Positions 59,440-64,000 of a stretch of DNA of 64,000 bases are shown here, piece by piece. This DNA comes from Talpa occidentalis. Taxonomy: Eukaryota > Chordata > Mammalia > Eulipotyphla > Talpidae. The notes beneath the pieces are model-generated. The model was not told the DNA's origin. It searched no databases and was given only the letters and a program-made list of their open reading frames with translations. The stretch spans positions 42,210,329 through 42,274,328 of the forward strand of contig NW_023601212.1 in the NCBI RefSeq assembly GCF_014898055.3. Reading direction: 5' to 3'. The translations under genes and the position numbers were made by a program. Numbering within the stretch: position 1 is the stretch's first letter; the number at the start of each line of letters is the position of its first letter.

Positions 59440-59870
59440 ATGATGTTTTCTTCCTAAATTCATGTGTTAAAGTCCTAACCCCAAATTGCAGCATGTGACC
59501 TAACTTGGAAACAGGACTGTTGCAAACATAATAAAGATGAGGTAATACTGGAGTAGGGTCAGCCCCAATCCAATATAGCTACTGTGCTTACAAGAGACAA
59601 CATTCATGAAATAAACAAGCACACAGGGATGATGCCATGTAAAGATGAAGGGATAACAACAGGTGGAGGAATTCTGCAGACGGCCAGTAAACAAGCAGAA
59701 GCTACAGGAGTGCATGGAACAGATTTCTCCCTTAAGGCTCAGAAGGAACCTTATTGCCAACCCACTGATTTTGGACTTCTGGTCTTCAGCAATGTGAGAC
59801 AGTAGATTTCCATTGTGTAAGCCACCAACTTTGTTGTATTTTGTTACAGAAGCCCTAGAAAACTATTACT
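59440..59870 (+). repeat. MaLR-type LTR (MLT1-like)
   Basis: Consensus-like pieces in order: ttcatgtgttaaagtcctaacccc, gaggtaatactggagtagg, ccaatccaatat, catggaacagattctccc-like, cttctggtcttcagcaatgtgagac, ttgttacagaagccctagaaaacta. This is an old LTR; target duplication not resolved. Confidence 0.7.
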
Positions 59871-60290
59871 ATATTTTCCTATAGAAGGTAAGCTATTCAT
59901 CTTAACTAATGTAGAAACCTGTACCAGAAATTGGGTATTCTCATCACAAAAAAGAGGGAATAGTTGTATTAGCTCAGTGGCCTCATGATAAAGACATAAA
60001 TATTGTAGATTGGTTAGCTAGTTGACGGTCCTTGTTATGCCAGAGGGTACCCTTGGTAATATCACCTGTAATAACTTGAAAAAGGGTCATATCTCCACTG
60101 AGTCTGTGTTTCTAGAAGTCATTGGAAATAGCTTAAACATCACTGTGAGTTGGTTACTCACTGCTGCTTGTAGTTAGGAACTACAAGAGAAAGAGGATCT
60201 TAGACAATTGGCTACTTTTCAGAATCAGAAACTTCTCAAGATTGAGTCAATAGCTTCCAGTCCTCCAAAATAGCAATAATCAGGCTCTAA
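59871..60290. other. No recognised feature
   Basis: No gene or named repeat seen. Confidence 0.4.
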
Positions 60291-60291
60291 T

Positions 60292-60557
60292 CGGGCCTCC
60301 CCTGGTGGCGCAGCGGTTAAGCACTGGGCTGCGAAGCTGCCCGCAGCTTCTGCAGCGCCAGTTCAATCCCCAGCCGCCAGTGAGGGTCCCACATGGCACG
60401 CAGACCTCTCCTGCTGTGCCACTGCTCCCCTCAGCAGTGTATTTCGTCGGTCTGCCTGTTTTGTTCCCCGCTCTGGCTCTGGTGAATTCTCTCACCCTCC
60501 CGTGCTTCTGACTGTACCCAGTGCTTGTATAAATAAATAAATACATCTTTAAAAAAA
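60292..60557 (+). repeat. tRNA-derived SINE, near-complete
   Basis: The best-preserved SINE of the window: gggcctcccctggtggcgcag head, ggttaagcactgggctgcg, gttcaatcccc B-box-like motif, body, and (taaa)n tail. Flanks ggctctaatc and ggctcttatc form a target duplication with one mismatch. Confidence 0.88.
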
Positions 60558-61115
60558 ATAGGGCTCTTATCTCCCACCTAAGGCTATTTATTATTTCAGA
60601 TGACCATAAACTGAGAGTGAGAACGACATAGGATTCAAGGAAGCAAATTCTGAAAATTAAATAGGCATACGAATGCGATTCCTAGCAATGGAAGGAACTA
60701 GAAGTAAGTAGAATGGATCCCTGGTGGCTTTGAAGATACTATTTTGCTAAAAAAAAAAAAAAAAGTAAAGTCTATGAAATGTTATTAACTTTGAGCCTTT
60801 GCATTTTGAGCCTGTATGTTACAGCAACTTAAAGTGAACTTTTATCCAAAGAATGACTTGATCTCACCTCTGGTTTTCAGGACACTCCCTTTTAATGATT
60901 ATATATTCTTCAAACTGCAGTATAAATGACATAGGTCAGGGATTTTATTTTCTGCTGGACCATCAACCCTTAGAAGAGTGCTTAAAATGCAGTAGATGTT
61001 CAATTAATAACAACTGAAGAATGAAGTTATAAACACGTGAAACAAAAATAAGAAAATAATCCAAGATTAGGCTGTGGTAAAATATTCAGGACACTTGGAC
61101 ATCCCAATGCAGTAG
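60558..61115. other. 3' flank of the third OR gene, with a MIR-like piece
   Basis: A MIR-like end (agatgttcaattaataac) at about 60,950-61,025 corresponds to 13,540-13,615 next to the left-arm OR. An A run lies at 60,750-60,764. Confidence 0.5.
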
Positions 61116-62063
61116 TCACCGAGAAGAAAATGACTTCTTGTTGATGAGGGCTCCCAAAGCACCTTTCATGTCATTGTTGCGAATGCTATAGATAAATGGG
61201 TTCAGCATGGGAGTGACCACAGTGTACATCACTGCTGCAGCTGTGTCCTTCTGGGCCGTGTGGGAGGATGTGGGGTTGAAATAAACCCCAATGAGTGTCC
61301 CATAAAACAGGGACACCACAGAGAGATGAGAGCCACAGGTGGAGAAAGCCTTCCACTTGCCTTTTGTGGATGGGATCCTCATCACAGCAGCAAAGATGCG
61401 CATGTAGGAGACCAGGATGCCCACAAAGGGGAAAAATAGGGGAAGAGTACCCACGGTGTTCACCATTGCATAGTTGAAAAAGGTGTCAGAGCAGGCCAGC
61501 TTCAGCATAGCGCTTAGGTCACAGAAGAAGTTTGGAACCTGGTTGTTGGTGCAAAATGAAAGGCGGGTCAGTGATAGCGTATGGGTCAGGGAATTCCCCA
61601 AGGCTGCAGCCCAGGATGCTGCCACCAGGAGAATACACAGCTGTGGTGTCACAGATGTTGCATAGTGTAAGGGGTGACAGATGGCAGCATAGCGGTCATA
61701 GGCCATGGCAGCCAACAGGAAGCTGTCAATACAGATGAACCAGATGAAGAAGAACATCTGTGTCAGGCACCCAGCATAAGAGATTCCTTTGTGTCCTGTG
61801 ACATGGTTGGCCAGCATCTTGGGGATGGTGGTGGAGGTGAAGCAAATGTCCACAAAGGCCAAGTTGGCCAGGAAGAAGTACATGGGAGTGTGGAGTCGGA
61901 TGTCGGTGACGATGGCCAGGGTGATGAGCAGGTTTCCCAGCCCCGTGACCAGGTACATACTCAGAAAGAGTATGAAGAGCAGCCGCTGCTGCTTGGGGTC
62001 CTCTGAGAGGCCCAAGAGGAGGAACTCAGAGACCTGGGTGAGGTTGTCCCCTTCCATGGTCAT
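61116..62063 (-). CDS. Olfactory receptor, family 1-like, intact third gene
   Basis: A 315-codon intronless OR. By eye it differs from the palindromic OR at 49 of 315 residues (about 84% identity). All hallmarks are present: NLT at residue 7, [23 protein letters not shown], Cys at 99 and 181, SY in TM5, [19 protein letters not shown]. Differences cluster at the N-terminus, around residues 103-118 (start of TM3, including [13 protein letters not shown]), in TM4 and at the C-terminus; TM3 changes could alter ligand choice. The start ATG lies just after a pyrimidine tract and CAG. It is a tandem paralogue transcribed in the same direction as the left-arm copy. Confidence 0.95.
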   Translation of the reverse strand: MTMEGDNLTQVSEFLLLGLSEDPKQQRLLFILFLSMYLVTGLGNLLITLAIVTDIRLHTPMYFFLANLAFVDICFTSTTIPKMLANHVTGHKGISYAGCLTQMFFFIWFICIDSFLLAAMAYDRYAAICHPLHYATSVTPQLCILLVAASWAAALGNSLTHTLSLTRLSFCTNNQVPNFFCDLSAMLKLACSDTFFNYAMVNTVGTLPLFFPFVGILVSYMRIFAAVMRIPSTKGKWKAFSTCGSHLSVVSLFYGTLIGVYFNPTSSHTAQKDTAAAVMYTVVTPMLNPFIYSIRNNDMKGALGALINKKSFSSR

Positions 62064-63455
62064 CCTGGATCAATCAGAAAGAAAAAGGAGGGGATGTCTA
62101 TGGATCCTGACCAAGGCAGCTCTTCCACTGCCCAGGTTAGTTCACATTAGTCAGTTCTTCCCATTTTCTCCTGAAACAGAATCCCTCCTGTCTTTGCTAC
62201 ACCATTTTTGTTAGTTAACACACCATTTTATCCACTATAACCTCCCTGAAAGATAACACCTGCATTTGGTTGACAGTTCCCATAAATGCTGACTATTTCT
62301 CACCTCTACCACTAGTGCCTTGATGCTCCAGGGCTTCATGTGATGCAGAGGTGGGCTCAGTCTGCCACAGGTAACATGGAACTAGAGGGAGTTGACACCC
62401 CAGGATCACCTTTTACCAGCAAGAGACAAAGAATCCTCTGGGCTCACCTCCCCTGAGTGAGGTTGTTCTAGGGTGCATTCTGTAGTCTCTCAAGGATCCC
62501 TAGAAGGATTACCCCTCAGTTTACCACAGCAAAAAATTGATCATCCACTACCACAAGTCCCTAATGCTATTGTGTCACCTGAGATTATGTCCTAAATAAG
62601 CTATTTGCACTCAGATCCTTGAATCAGGGCTTGCATTAGGGGGAATCCAAACTAAGTCAAGGATATTTGAAAGAATCCCTTTTTCATCCTAAATATCCAT
62701 CCAGCTATTGTACCTTTCTCTGGTTTGTTGACCAGTCCTCAACACTGGTCAAATACATCAACTGTGCTTTTATGTCAGGTGCAACCATGACTGCCTCTTT
62801 AACCCAAGAGCAATATACTGTCTGTTTAGTTGCCCTGTGCTGAAATCTGGCACATTCTGGCAAACACACTTATAGTACCTTCAAACATAGTCAAATTAAT
62901 TCAATAAAAATTATAATGTAAACTCAATATTTAAAACTGATGAAATGTGTTGCATGTGTGACATCTAAGAAACATTTGTGAAGCTTTTTGCTACTTTGGC
63001 CTTTTTTCCCTTTGAGAAGCATACCTGTTCATTATGAAATGCTCTGTCCTTTAGGAGAGAAACCAATTTATCATTATCCCATATTTTTAGCTTGGCACTG
63101 GTTTAAAATAATTAAGGCTTACTTTGATTTTTGTTGCCTGTACCTTGAATTTTTTCTGTTGTAAGTGTGTGGTGTTTTGATAATTGTATTATAATTTGAT
63201 AATTGTAATATATTCAGTAATTTATTATTAAACAGTTTTTAATATCATAATAAAAGGGAATAAAGTTTGGGTAAAATTTAAATGTTCTTATGAAATACCA
63301 TGTATATTACTCTTATATTTGTGAGAGCACAGAGAAGAAGTTACATTTACAATAAAAGGAAGCTCTGGAACTGTTGAATTTGTAGATGCTAGAGTAATCT
63401 AGAGTTTTGCTTCTGTGTGAGATTATCTGTAAATTATAACAATTAATTTGTATTT
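62064..63455. other. Upstream region of the third OR gene, no gene seen
   Basis: The first ~200 bp resemble the region upstream of the palindromic OR (14,658-14,860). The probable splice acceptor is at 62,065-62,090. The rest has no nameable repeat. Untranslated OR exons and a promoter could lie here, but I cannot locate them. Confidence 0.45.
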
Positions 63456-63459
63456 TGGG

Positions 63460-63740
63460 GGCCCTTCCTAGTGGCCTAGGGGTTAAGTCTCAGTGCTGTC
63501 ACTGCTAAGGCCAGTGTTCAATAATCAGCCAGGGAGCTAACCCACATATGCTGCAGCAGACCTCTCCTGTCTTGCCTGCTGTTCTCCTCAGCAGTGTATT
63601 CAGTAGATCTGCCTGTTCTGCTCCCTGCTCTGTCTCTGGTGAGTCCTCTCACCGCCACCCCAACATCTGGGCTATACCCTAATTCTTCTACACACACACA
63701 CACACACACACACACATGCACAAAGCAATTAATTATATTT
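63460..63740 (+). repeat. tRNA-derived SINE (same subfamily as 2,361-2,615)
   Basis: gggcccttcctagtggcctag head, ggttaagtctcagtgctg, SINE body, and a tail with a (CA)n run at 63,692-63,715. Confidence 0.8.
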
Positions 63741-63769
63741 TTGAAATAAAAAATAATTTTTAAATTAAA

Positions 63770-64000
63770 AATGGATATAGAAATATGGAAAACAGTATGG
63801 AAGTTTCTCAAATAATTAAAAATATAACTGCCACGTGATACAGAAATTACACTTCCAGGTATTTATCCAAAGAAAATGAAAACACTAACTCTTGTTGATA
63901 TCTGCACCCCCACGTTCAATACAGCATTATTTACAATAGCCAAGACAGAGAAACAATCACTGTCCACCAATACATGCATACATGAAAGACTATTATTCAG
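63770..64000 (+). repeat. Old L1 ORF2 3' fragment, cut by the window end
   Basis: Degenerate ORF2 C-terminal coding (WKFLK-like, then YPKKM/TLTLVDICTPTF-like, ALFTIAK-like, YYS at the end). Continues beyond the window. Confidence 0.65.

Overview
This window is nuclear DNA of a placental mammal. It holds single-exon olfactory receptor (OR) genes, many LINE-1 (L1) copies of different ages, tRNA-derived SINEs ending in an A-rich (TAAA)n tail, endogenous-retrovirus LTRs, MIR and MaLR-like relics, and a ribosomal-protein retropseudogene. I see no Alu and no rodent B1/B2. The SINEs look laurasiatherian, but I cannot fix the order or species. I see no bacterial or viral genome, no CRISPR, and no rRNA or tRNA gene.

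The dominant structure is a very large inverted repeat. The left arm (about 10.5-31.0 kb) is repeated as its reverse complement in the right arm (about 35.9-56.4 kb) at an identity I judge above 99%. The fold is at about 35,123: 35,007-35,082 pairs with 35,165-35,240 across an 82-bp loop. The sum of paired coordinates then steps from about 70,247 to 69,901 to about 66,902. So the whole object can be read as one foldback duplication whose right arm lacks two blocks present on the left (about 34,654-35,006 and 31,017-34,038).

Each arm carries the same series from the outside in: an L1 3' segment, a SINE, retroviral remnants, one OR gene, a rearranged L1, a duplicated non-coding block, a 5'-inverted L1 insertion, a possible LTR, a SINE, an old L1, and a full-length but dead L1 containing a second L1 fragment. 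The right-arm OR is an intact 315-codon gene. The left-arm OR is the same gene with one G missing near its 3' end, which changes its C-terminus.

Outside the palindrome, the left flank (1-9.6 kb) holds old L1 pieces, a SINE, a second copy of the duplicated non-coding block carrying two extra solo LTRs, and an L1 lying head-to-head with the L1 at the arm edge. The right flank (57.1-64 kb) holds an L1 tail, an RPS9 retropseudogene, old L1 and MaLR-like pieces, SINEs, and a third intact OR gene about 84% identical in protein to the palindromic pair. This reads as a local OR cluster grown first by tandem duplication and later by inverted duplication. A foldback or assembly artefact must be excluded, because most differences I saw between arms are one-base changes in homopolymers.
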